DNA of 64,000 nt. It comes from an uncultured Exiguobacterium sp. (GTDB lineage Bacteria; Bacillota; Bacilli; Exiguobacteriales; Exiguobacteriaceae). The notes beneath the pieces are model-generated. The model was not told the DNA's origin. It did not search any database and saw only the letters and a list, made by a program, of their open reading frames with translations. Position 1 is the first letter of the stretch, and each line of letters opens with the position of its first letter. Below, piece by piece: positions 52,126 to 59,934 of this stretch. Both the position numbers and the translations under genes were made by a program. The stretch is from assembly GCA_913775715.1 (NCBI GenBank), contig CAJYMC010000007.1:868001-932000 (forward strand), read 5' to 3'.

Positions 52126-52506
52126 TTACCTCTCCTCATAGATACCTTTTCTAAAGTCGTAAACCTGGCTCCATATCTTGATCTTAGTACCATTGATCGA
52201 CACCATATCCTTCGTCCACTTCACGTCTTTTATTTCGCGACAAGGATACTCCCAGTACATTCTACGTTTTTCTCCGTTCTTATTCTCCATGATACCAAGC
52301 ATCGCATAATCCACCGTCGCGCCACCATTCGCGCGGTAAAAGCGAATCGTGTACGTCTGATCGGGCGAGCTACTTTTTGAGATATACTCTTCTTTTGGTA
52401 CAACGTTGATATCAACCAAGAAAAATAGTCGATAGATCGTCCACACGACATATATCGAAAGACCCACGCCTGCTATGATTCCAGTTATCTTTAACTTTTT
52501 TCTCAC
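52126..52506 (-). CDS. DUF5412-like membrane-anchored protein
   Basis: The 126-residue product has one N-terminal membrane helix (about residues 6-30) and a beta-rich outside domain. The latter contains SSPDQTYTIRFYRANGGATV and then VKWTKDMVSINGTKIKIWSQ, matching DUF5412 (SPxxxYTxxxYxxNGGAT and INGxxI). The start is GTG with GGAG about 11 bases before. The gene is monocistronic; its function is unknown. Confidence 0.78.
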   Translation of the reverse strand: MRKKLKITGIIAGVGLSIYVVWTIYRLFFLVDINVVPKEEYISKSSSPDQTYTIRFYRANGGATVDYAMLGIMENKNGEKRRMYWEYPCREIKDVKWTKDMVSINGTKIKIWSQVYDFRKGIYEER

Positions 52507-52677
52507 TTTTCAAAACTCCAATTTTTATATATTCTTCACCATTCAAATAATTAGTCTACCCAACGCGTTCTGATAGACGGTCGTGATGCATATCTGCTTC
52601 AACACTTCTAAAAATTGAAGTAATTTATTCATACGCTTATCTGACTGATGCATCATCCAAGTTTCCTTCGATGTGCA

Positions 52678-53361
52678 CTAGCGTTGAATAAGCAGCTCGC
52701 AAATTCCAATCAACTCGTTCACTTCTCTCGCTAACAACAACTTATCGCCGTATGAATCGAGTTGAATCAAAAGATCGCAACGATTGGACGCACTTGCGAA
52801 GTCTTCTCTTAAAAAGCGTCGGACTTGTCTCGGAAATGAAACACCGTATAAGATCAACTCTTCAGTAAAACGCACACCGTTACAGACTCTCAAAATACCT
52901 TATACCACTCCAGAATCGCTAAATGATTGGTCATGGATGCTTAGATACGCGCTTCTAGACAAGGACTCTCCACGGACACTTGATAGTTTTGGATGGAGGA
53001 TGAATTTTCATAAAAATTTAGCTTGTACTCCACCTTCTGACCTTCGATTGGAATACTGTACTTCATGGATTTTTGATCGTTCACATCAAATAATCGCATC
53101 GCCTAAAGGATATATCTTTTAAGGATGTTACATCTTCCTCTATTTCTACTAAATACAAATTTTCATCGAGATGATGGAAGGAATACCATAAATCGCACAA
53201 ATGATGCTCAATCACCCTCATGATCGCTAACTGCTCACGTCTTCCTCCACGCGCGCTTCTTGTAATTAGATAAACAGTCATCTTCATCAAAGAAGAACAC
53301 TATATAAAGGCGGTGCCTCAGAAACGGAAGGGTCTTGCAGTAACTTATCTAGAAGCGACAT
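52678..53361 (-). pseudogene. Multiply broken gene, about 220 aa when rejoined; last of decayed operon
   Basis: AAAAGGAG precedes ATG at 53361 (MSLLDKLLQDPSVSEAPPLY). Good coding sequence then moves between frames: FFDEDDCLSNYKKRAWRKT, EQLAIMRVIEHHLCDLWYSF, MRLFDVNDQKSMKYSIPIEG, SLSRSAYLSIHDQSFSDSGV, then a TAA near 52907 and VCNGVRFTEELILYGVSFPR to the end at 52678. At least five lesions (four frame changes, one stop) separate these blocks, so the gene is dead. The rejoined protein is soluble; I do not recognise the family. It is 25 bp downstream of the intact WGR-like gene. Confidence 0.72.
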
Positions 53362-53386
53362 GTTTCGACTCCTTTTAATTAAAATG

Positions 53387-53965
53387 TCATTGCTCCATTT
53401 TCTCTTTTTGTCTCGTTTTCCGAAGATGAAACCATAGGAGTGTACCCATTCCAATCGACAGAATTGGAAAAAGATACGAGATGTACGATTCCTGCTGATG
53501 AATCACATGCATGAAAAAGTAACCAATAAAGCAAATAGTTCTAAGCCAAATAGGGAGGTGATCTTTACTGAGAAACGCTAAAAGCATCAGGGAAATACCC
53601 GTTCCAAATACTACAATTGGTAATACAGAGAACGGTGTCACGAACTGAAACAGACCAAGTGCCACAAGAAGATAGGCGAGCCTTGACGTCCAGCGTCGAA
53701 ACTTCTCGCGTTCCTCTCGTCCGGGTTGCATCCCGTAGATATCATCTTGTCTGTATCCTTCCGCTTTCTTCTCGGCAACTAGTTCCTCCATCCGTCGTTT
53801 CGCTTGGCGCCTAGTCGTGTACTGTTCTTCCTTCTCATCGCTGAAATCTTGATCCAGCTTCCATTGTTCGGTGACACCTTGATAGATCTGTATCGTTCGA
53901 CCATCACGATACAAGTACCAGAAATATGTAATGCCATCCACCTGTTTTCTGAGTGTTTGAATCAT
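53387..53965 (-). CDS. WGR-like domain plus membrane segments, intact member of decayed operon
   Basis: The 192-residue product starts MIQTLRKQVDGITYFWYLYR, continues with a WGR-like module (GRTIQIYQGVTEQWKLDQDF, then EELVAEKKAEGYRQDDIYG), and then has four hydrophobic segments after residue 95. The WGR resemblance (aromatic start, G-x-W, A-x-x-x-x-x-x-L-x-x-EK-x-x-GY) is my inference. GGAGG before ATG. This is the only undamaged gene among five in the operon, which suggests it may still be useful. Confidence 0.65.
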   Translation of the reverse strand: MIQTLRKQVDGITYFWYLYRDGRTIQIYQGVTEQWKLDQDFSDEKEEQYTTRRQAKRRMEELVAEKKAEGYRQDDIYGMQPGREEREKFRRWTSRLAYLLVALGLFQFVTPFSVLPIVVFGTGISLMLLAFLSKDHLPIWLRTICFIGYFFMHVIHQQESYISYLFPILSIGMGTLLWFHLRKTRQKEKMEQ

Positions 53966-53966
53966 G

Positions 53967-54271
53967 TTAACCCTCCAAATCTGCTATGGCATCTTTTGGA
54001 TCCAGCTCAAGTCCGACGAGCTCTTGTCCCCAGTTCAATCCACAGTACAGTCCATCGTCGATCATGTTCGGTAACCAGCCATCTATGAATAAATCCAAAT
54101 CCAAGCGAATCAAGTGATAGTCCGCCCATTCCTTCGTCTGTAACGCCTTCGCCGCTGCTTCCGTCGATAAGAATAACAGGACGTCTGTCTCGTCTTGAGA
54201 TCTGTCTGTAAGAAGTCTATCTCTTGTAGTTTTTCTTCTGTGACGCCAGGTAATCCGATTTGAACCGTCAT
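53967..54271 (-). pseudogene. DUF2750-like gene, one frameshift
   Basis: AAGGAG lies eight bases before ATG at 54271; the product starts MTVQIGLPGVTEEKLQEIDF. Near 54190 the frame changes and continues with LLFLSTEAAAKALQTKEWAD, LDLFIDGWLPNMIDDGLYCG and ELVGLELDPKDAIADLEG, ending TAA. The rejoined protein of about 100 residues resembles DUF2750 (inferred from the layout of aromatic and Leu/Asp positions). It could be a single deletion or insertion. The stop is 1 bp before the next ATG, so translation was coupled. Confidence 0.68.
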
Positions 54272-54302
54272 CTATATGACTCCTTCTTATACATTTTTAA
54301 TT

Positions 54303-54821
54303 TTAATTTTTGTGATTAAAGTTCTTTCCTTCAGGATAGAGTCCGGTTAAACGTCTCCCGTCATGAACTTTAACCTGCCCCATCCGAAGCCGCGTCACGC
54401 CATGCTGCTTTTTAAAATATTCAATGACGGGTTCAACGATATTAGACGGCTCCTAGATATGAAGGACGAATTCGATCGCTCCTGGACCATATTCATCTTC
54501 AACAAAATACCCGCTACCGATTTCACAAAGAAATCCGTTGAGGTCTTCTTCAATGTTCGAACGCTGCTCAAAGATGACGTTATACTCTATATCCTGACAA
54601 AAGATCTCGACGACAACTTCGTGGTAATCGATTTCTTTTTCTTTCTCAGCTACGAGCTCTCGAATGTAGGCATCTAAATTAAAAAAGCGCGAGAACTTTT
54701 GCTCGCTCAGTGGTTTTTCCAAGCGTTCTCCCATGATTCCTTGAAACGTATAGAGTGTCCGTCCATCCTTCTCGAACAGTAAAAAATGATTCTGACCGTC
54801 GAATTGATTAATGAGTTACAT
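54303..54821 (-). pseudogene. WGR-like gene interrupted by two nonsense codons
   Basis: One continuous frame from ATG 54821 encodes LINQFDGQNHFLLFEKDGRT, MGERLEKPLSEQKFSRFFNL, LVAEKEKEIDYHEVVVEIFC and on to VKVHDGRRLTGLYPEGKNFN, but codon 2 is TAA and a TAG follows FVLHI near 54455. Both could be Gln codons (CAA, CAG) changed by C to T. Rejoined length is about 172 residues. The N-terminal half resembles the WGR-like part of the intact gene at 53387. An internal ATG at 54734 gives a shorter open piece that could still be translated. Confidence 0.68.
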
Positions 54822-54837
54822 GACGTTCCTACCGTTT

Positions 54838-55121
54838 TTATAGATACGCGAACCATTGTCCATTGAGCTGGCGAATCACAGTATCGCTTGGTAACTGTCG
54901 TCGTAGTCGATTTGCCCAGTCCGCCCAAAGATCATAGGCGAAGTGTTCTTCGTTCGAGAGCAGATAAATCGTTGTACCATCATGGCCGACAATCACGATG
55001 GTCGTCTCTCTTCCGGATAAACGAATCGATCCTCTAAGACACGTGCTTTTCGGTGCGTCGTTTCGACCTCTCGTTGAATCGACAGATGATCGGAATACGA
55101 AAACATGAGCAGTTCGTTCAT
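54838..55121 (-). pseudogene. Small hypothetical gene with frameshift, first of decayed operon
   Basis: ATG at 55121 behind GGGGAAA begins MNELLMFSYSDHLSIQREVE and loses frame near 55030. The other frame continues GSIRLSGRETTIVIVGHDGT, IYLLSNEEHFAYDLWADWAN and RQLPSDTVIRQLNGQWFAYL then TAA at 54838. Rejoined it is about 93 residues of soluble protein; the family is unknown. The stop lies 16 bp before the next gene start, and no terminator is seen between the five genes. Confidence 0.65.
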
Positions 55122-55280
55122 TTTATATTTCCCCATTTCATGACATAAAGGAAATGCCCTTTTCAAAAATCACTCCATACCATATATTATATGTTTCATA
55201 ATACATTTTTAGGAATTTTTATTTTTTATTTCTTCTATTGCTTTGTTAAGAAGTTTTGATATGAAAGAAGCGATCCATAC

Positions 55281-55312
55281 AAAAAACCCTTCTTTTTAGA
55301 CTCAAAAAGAAG
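55281..55312 (-). terminator. Terminator of the ankyrin gene
   Basis: CTTCTTTTT and AAAAAGAAG pair with a 6-base loop; the minus transcript ends in GGTTTTTT. It lies 19 bases after the ankyrin gene stop at 55331. Confidence 0.75.
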
Positions 55313-55330
55313 AGAACGACAATCGATCCA

Positions 55331-56113
55331 TCAATGCACTCCATTGAAGAGCTTGAGGATTTTTTTATTTTTATACGTCTTCGCATAATCAATGGCCGTT
55401 TTTCCATTGGCATCCTGATGATTCAGATCTGCTCCATGTTGTAGTAATTCGTGAACGACCTTAGCATGATCATAACTAACTGCTAACATCAGCGGCGTCG
55501 TGTGACTATCAAGCGGGTTTTCAGCTTCCACTTCCGCCTGTCCCTCAATCAGTGCTTTAACAGCTTTGGCATTTCCTTCTCCCGCCGCAATGTGTAATGG
55601 GGTGAATCCATGTACCGTGCGCAAATTCACATCTGCCCCGGCTTGAAGTAATACGTTGATACACTTCACTTTATTTTCTTGTGCCGCATAGTGGAGAGGC
55701 GCGTATCCATCTCCATCCCCATCGAATTGATTGATGTATTGTGTTTCACGAGCGAGCGCCTTAAGAATTTTTGAATTGCCAGTTTTACTCGTAACCACGT
55801 GCAACGCATTATACCCATCCGTATTAATCTCGAATGATACTCCTTGCTGAATGATTTCAATCGCAATCTCCGTTTGATTATCTAAAAGCGCGATATGTAA
55901 GGGCGAGAACCCTTCCCGATTCTGTTTTTCAAGATCAGCACCGCTCTCAATCAAAAGCCGGACAATATCCAGGTATCCTTCTTGAATCGCCCAGTGTAGC
56001 GGACTGTATCCTTCCTCATCCAGCATATCAATATCTGCTCCGCTTCTGATCGCTTTTCGGACCTTCTTTAGCTCCCCTTGAAAAGCATAGTCATTCAATG
56101 CATATTTTGACAT
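55331..56113 (-). CDS. Ankyrin-repeat protein
   Basis: The 260-residue product (ATG at 56113, AGGAGGAG upstream) is almost wholly ankyrin repeats. About seven units of the form GYSPLHWAIQEGYLDIVRLL-ESGADLE, GYAPLHYAAQENKVKCINVL and GFTPLHIAAGEGNAKAVKAL are visible from residue 30 on. Repeats of this kind bind proteins. There is no signal peptide or enzyme domain, so it is probably an intracellular adaptor or immunity-like protein. AT-rich codon use fits the accessory region. Confidence 0.9.
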   Translation of the reverse strand: MSKYALNDYAFQGELKKVRKAIRSGADIDMLDEEGYSPLHWAIQEGYLDIVRLLIESGADLEKQNREGFSPLHIALLDNQTEIAIEIIQQGVSFEINTDGYNALHVVTSKTGNSKILKALARETQYINQFDGDGDGYAPLHYAAQENKVKCINVLLQAGADVNLRTVHGFTPLHIAAGEGNAKAVKALIEGQAEVEAENPLDSHTTPLMLAVSYDHAKVVHELLQHGADLNHQDANGKTAIDYAKTYKNKKILKLFNGVH

Positions 56114-56204
56114 ATGTAACGCTCCTCCTAACACAACTAAAGAATGATATACCCATATCTCCTATTACCTCTTACATTTATAGTTTTTACAAATTAACCT
56201 TTTA

Positions 56205-56750
56205 CTATGAACTGCTTGTTCCGTCTGAAGCAGGGTGATCTACTGTAAGGATCGTCTTATAGATTTCTTTAAAAATGCTCTCTCTTTCTTGTCGGTTCGG
56301 TTTCGGGTTATGCACACTATATTCCCAACTCTTCTCAAATTTTCCCTTTCTATAATAGACCGCTGTGATATAGCTATTACTACCGGTTTCAATCTCATCC
56401 TTATATGACATATCCGGATTAACAAAAGGTTCGTACGATTTTTTACTCCCGATAAAGAAAAAAGGAACTCCGGCTTTTTTGTAGACAGCAGCATATTCTT
56501 TTTTAGATGCTGCTTGTAAATTCTTCTTGTCTATGAAAACGGCGTCATACTTTTTTAGATCACCTTTTAAATCAGACAGTGATATCTTTTCGACTTTCGG
56601 TTCAGTCGTGACTGTCGGAAAACGTCCTACAACAGCAACGTTTAGATCAATTATTTCATGTATTGGCTTATTCTGAAATTCGCTATGTTCGCTACATGCG
56701 GAGAGAAAAATACTTCCGAATAGGAACGAGCCGATTAAGGCTTTATTCAT
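56205..56750 (-). CDS. Putative lipoprotein
   Basis: The 181-residue product has a lipoprotein signal: MNKALIGSFLFGSIFLSACS, with lipobox LSAC ending at Cys19. The mature domain is basic and hydrophilic with a DUF-like strand pattern (LNVAVVGRFPTV, KKYDAVFIDKKNLQ, AGVPFFFIGSKKS), reminiscent of a Rossmann-like fold; no family name is safe. AAAGGAGA lies about 12 bases before the ATG. It is not in an obvious operon. Confidence 0.7.
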   Translation of the reverse strand: MNKALIGSFLFGSIFLSACSEHSEFQNKPIHEIIDLNVAVVGRFPTVTTEPKVEKISLSDLKGDLKKYDAVFIDKKNLQAASKKEYAAVYKKAGVPFFFIGSKKSYEPFVNPDMSYKDEIETGSNSYITAVYYRKGKFEKSWEYSVHNPKPNRQERESIFKEIYKTILTVDHPASDGTSSS

Positions 56751-56813
56751 TTCACTCTACATCTCCTTTATTCAAGAAACTATAAAACATCTCGCTTGAT
56801 TGATTTTAATCTA

Positions 56814-56842
56814 CAAAAAAGAATGCCTCTATAGACATTCTT
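56814..56842 (-). terminator. Terminator
   Basis: On the minus transcript AAGAATGTC pairs with GAGGCATTCTT around TATA, followed by TTTTTT. It lies just after the stop at 56849. Confidence 0.75.
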
Positions 56843-56848
56843 CGTGAT

Positions 56849-57349
56849 TCAAGACCATTTTTCTTCAGCATCCATCCAACAATTGTTTTTTAAATCAAGA
56901 GAGTCATCACTATCGTGCAAAGTAAAGTAAGATGGAAGATCTAGTGACGCTCCACCAGCTTTTTCCCAACATCTTTTAAACCACTGTGCAAAAACGTTCT
57001 GTTCTCTCGGAATTAATATTTCTTCATTTTTCTCATGAAAATCAAAAAAAGTATCGAGTTGACTGTCGTTGATTTGGTAATATTTGACTTCTTGTAATAC
57101 ATCTTCGCTCCCAGCAAAAACAGTTGAATCGTTTCCTTCGTTAAATACTTCATTTGCTTCTTTATCCATTGAGAACATGATGACCGAAAGTTCAAATCTA
57201 GTCGGTTCAATGAATGCTGTGAAGTCCAGTACTTCGATGTCCTTTGAGAACGGATAAGAAAAGATTTTCTTGAGTTGATCTACCACTAAACCTGACTGCT
57301 TTTCAAGATGGATCTCAATTGAATCAATATAGTTTTCGACTGTAAACAT
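56849..57349 (-). CDS. Hypothetical soluble protein, immunity-like style
   Basis: GGAGGT lies about eight bases before the ATG at 57349. The 166-residue acidic product begins MFTVENYIDSIEIHLEKQSG and ends with the block FAQWFKRCWEKAGGASLDLP and YFTLHDSDDSLDLKNNCWM. The W-F-x-x-CW-x-x-AGG pattern with HD recalls small conserved proteins found near toxin systems, but I cannot name a family. Codon use is AT-rich. Confidence 0.65.
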   Translation of the reverse strand: MFTVENYIDSIEIHLEKQSGLVVDQLKKIFSYPFSKDIEVLDFTAFIEPTRFELSVIMFSMDKEANEVFNEGNDSTVFAGSEDVLQEVKYYQINDSQLDTFFDFHEKNEEILIPREQNVFAQWFKRCWEKAGGASLDLPSYFTLHDSDDSLDLKNNCWMDAEEKWS

Positions 57350-57389
57350 GATAAGTACCTCCAAGCATGAATCTATCAATTTATGTTAT

Positions 57390-57578
57390 TTATTGCTTAA
57401 TATTTTCACTGTGTTTCTCTTGAAGTCGTCTCTCTAGAACTAATACATATAGTACAGCAACCAATACTCCTATTATTCCTGGCAAAACAGCAACGATGGG
57501 ATCCATCAAATATGCGAATGGAATTAAATACGTAAACAACATCTTGATTCCATATGAAACCAACACAGATGTCAGCAA
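57390..57578 (-). CDS. Small two-helix membrane protein, start uncertain
   Basis: The 62-residue product has two hydrophobic segments (about residues 4-22 and 29-47) and a charged tail (LERRLQEKHSENIKQ). The TTG at 57578 lacks a ribosome site. In the same frame the sequence extends upstream as EKRTTTLVL to TTTGGAG near 57610, but no ATG, GTG or TTG lies in frame there; one extra A after the TTG at 57604 would give a normal start (MKKRTTT). It may be an intact gene with an odd start or one with a small deletion. Confidence 0.45.
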   Translation of the reverse strand: MLTSVLVSYGIKMLFTYLIPFAYLMDPIVAVLPGIIGVLVAVLYVLVLERRLQEKHSENIKQ

Positions 57579-58064
57579 AACTAAGGTTGTAGTCCGCTTT
57601 TCAATACTCCAAAAAAATTGACGTCTTTATTTCTCTACCTATTGTATACCGAGCCAAGACAACATCTTCAAATCTCCCTTATTTGTAGCTAATACTTGAC
57701 CACCATCACTCTACCATACGACCTTCTATTTGTATTAAAAAGTAAGTTTATTTTAATGATTTTTACCAAAAACTCTTGTCATTATAAGAAGGATCAGTCT
57801 GATTAAAATTTACGAAGGATGTAAAAGGGGATAATCAAATTTAACGTGTTAAGTAACTGCAAAAGAATTTTTTTAAGCTGTTTATACAAATAATTTTCTT
57901 TTTTGTAAAAAGATTTCGACTGGCTAGAGGCAGTGATTCATTTCAAACTAGCACCAATAAATTTCTAATACATATAGATGGAAAGACAAACTTCTAATCA
58001 TTTTAGTATCACTCTTTTATGTATACTAATAATGGAATTTATACAAATAAAAGGAGGTATTTTC
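57579..58064. other. AT-rich non-coding stretch
   Basis: This interval holds no convincing gene. It is AT-rich with runs such as TTTTTT and AAATTTCT. Its right end carries AAGGAGG for the gene at 58065. The left end holds the possible lost start of the small membrane gene. No palindrome or strong hairpin longer than about 8 bp was found by eye. Confidence 0.5.
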
Positions 58065-58307
58065 TTGAGAGCAAAACTTGGCTGGATTTCTATCGGATTA
58101 ATGATTCTTACTTTCTTGGTACTTTTTACATTCCCGATCAACGGTTTTTGGGGCGATGCCATCCTCATTGGTGGTCTGGTCCTTGCATTATTAGCTGCTA
58201 TCTTTAGTAATCGAGGTATAGGTAAAGTGTTAGCCTTTATTTTAATGACAGTTCTTTTAATTTTGTTTGTACTATCTGTCTTGAATTTTTTAGGGATCTT
58301 CGCATAA
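58065..58307 (+). CDS. Small membrane protein, paralogue of the 49098 gene
   Basis: TTG at 58065 follows AAGGAGGT with six to seven bases spacing and gives 80 residues: RAKLGWISIGLMILTFLVLF, then FPINGFWGDAILIGG and LAFILMTVLLILFVLSVLNF. It aligns along its full length with the protein at 49098 (GWISIG, NGFWG, IGK near matching positions). The frame is open further upstream, but without a ribosome site. No family name or function is known. Confidence 0.78.
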   Translation: MRAKLGWISIGLMILTFLVLFTFPINGFWGDAILIGGLVLALLAAIFSNRGIGKVLAFILMTVLLILFVLSVLNFLGIFA

Positions 58308-58582
58308 AATCGAATCGATCGTACAGGGTATCGAATGTTTAACCTCTTACAAAGATATGACTGTCTAAGAAGAATGCTCCTCTAGAGTATATGCAAGAGA
58401 GAAAACGTTCTTATACATTCAGTAGATCGTCGCGCAACTTTTTCATCATAACTTTATCTGAGAGTATGCTCTTCACATCCTCCATTATATCTTCGGTCGC
58501 TTTTAGCGTTTTGACCTTTTAGGTTCAAAGTATTTACTTATTCACTGCAAAAGTCAGTTTTTTTAAATACACCTTCTCATTT

Positions 58583-59560
58583 TTACTCAAGAACCGACTT
58601 AAACTTTCCTTCATGAATGACATCTGAAACGGGTGTTAATGAAAACTCTTGCAGTGTCTGCCCATATTTTTTTTGTCGAAAATCTGCCATTAACTCCGTT
58701 CCTAAGCTATAAATCGTCAATCGAGGAATCTCCTTCACTTCATTTCCAATGCTAAGTTCATCATAGCTTAAGGAGTTGTTCTTAACCTGTTCGAGTATCT
58801 TCTTTTTATCGCTGGCAGCTATCTGCTCCGTTTTTATAAGGGGCGCTTTAGGATAAAGTTCTTGCGCAAACACCTCCGCTTTACCTTCGAATATGAGATA
58901 GTCGATAGAACTTGGTTGTCTGATTTCAGGATGTTCGTTCACTATGGAATGATTATACTCATGTGCAACAACGTACTTTAATATCTCATGCGTATACTCT
59001 TCGCCTAACATAATCACCATACTACCATCGCTCATCGCAAAACCCATCAGCCCGCTCGTCGCCTTTGCGGCGTATCGATGCTCTTCCGACAATGGTAGCA
59101 TCAGAATAATCTTATCTTTACCAGGAAGGTGGTCAGCTGATTTCTGGAGTGCCTCATGAACAGATTTCATATTTTCTTTCTCTTCATGCATCAAACGTTT
59201 CGTCAATCTTTTTAAATCATTCAAATAGGAAGTGGCGGTAAACACGTCTTTGAACCCATTAAAATCAAGAAAGATATCCTGCTCTTTCTGAATGCGATCC
59301 AGCTCCCGACGGACGGTTTTATCGAAGATTTGCTGGAGGTCCTCGTCCGTGACGTTTGTGTCCTTCATCTTTTTCTGAACTTTTGTGATGTAGTCGATAT
59401 AGGCTGGGTACAACGTAATGATTTTTGCATGCTGGTCTTTCGCTAGTTTAACTTCTCGAATAGTAGACTTTGGTTTCTCATTCGGCTGCGTCGATTCGGA
59501 TACACACCCTGATACACAACAAATGAACATTGAAAAAAAGAACGCTATACATATTCTCAA
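58583..59560 (-). CDS. DUF2268-like lipoprotein metalloprotease
   Basis: TTG at 59560 behind AAGGAGGT gives 325 residues. The N-terminus MRICIAFFFSMFICCVSGC is a lipoprotein signal with lipobox VSGC. The mature part has an HExxH zinc site VVAHEYNHSIVNEHPEI near residue 203 and then YLIFEGKAEVFAQEL, the third-ligand Glu of DUF2268-type metalloproteases. It is expected on the outer face of the membrane. Its substrate is unknown. Confidence 0.85.
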   Translation of the reverse strand: MRICIAFFFSMFICCVSGCVSESTQPNEKPKSTIREVKLAKDQHAKIITLYPAYIDYITKVQKKMKDTNVTDEDLQQIFDKTVRRELDRIQKEQDIFLDFNGFKDVFTATSYLNDLKRLTKRLMHEEKENMKSVHEALQKSADHLPGKDKIILMLPLSEEHRYAAKATSGLMGFAMSDGSMVIMLGEEYTHEILKYVVAHEYNHSIVNEHPEIRQPSSIDYLIFEGKAEVFAQELYPKAPLIKTEQIAASDKKKILEQVKNNSLSYDELSIGNEVKEIPRLTIYSLGTELMADFRQKKYGQTLQEFSLTPVSDVIHEGKFKSVLE

Positions 59561-59934
59561 AATTATTTACCTCCTTAAATATAGGTTTACTAGGAGTGTT
59601 CTCTAGTCGCTTTGACGCTCGTCAAGAAAATTCACTTTTATGTCATAAAAGTCATCGTCGTACTAAGATCAATTCACGTTATTTTTATTTACAGATCGTG
59701 CATTAAACATCATGAGGAAGTGATATCTCATTTTAGTCAGTAGTGGAATATTCCTACATTCCTAAAAACCTTATTATTTTATATATTGCTTACAAAAGGA
59801 TTATATAGATTTATTTTCCATATATCTATATAAAAAAAGGTCCACTTCATTTATAGCCCATTTCTTAAGAACCGATAGCAGTATCTACGTATGCATTTGT
59901 TTTTCTATAATTCACATCGTTTGGGGTGATAAAT
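59561..59934. other. AT-rich upstream region of the nuclease-helicase gene
   Basis: This 374-bp interval has no convincing gene. It is very AT-rich (TTATTATTTTATATATTGC, TATATCTATATAAAAAAAGG), consistent with a weakly defined promoter of the gene at 59935. TTTGGGGTGA just before the ATG is its ribosome site. I see no clear operator. Confidence 0.5.

Noticed and set aside
54363-54677. 104-codon plus-strand open frame opposite the decayed operon
   Set aside because: Its sequence is the antisense of the WGR-like gene, which has a far better protein composition and fits the operon.
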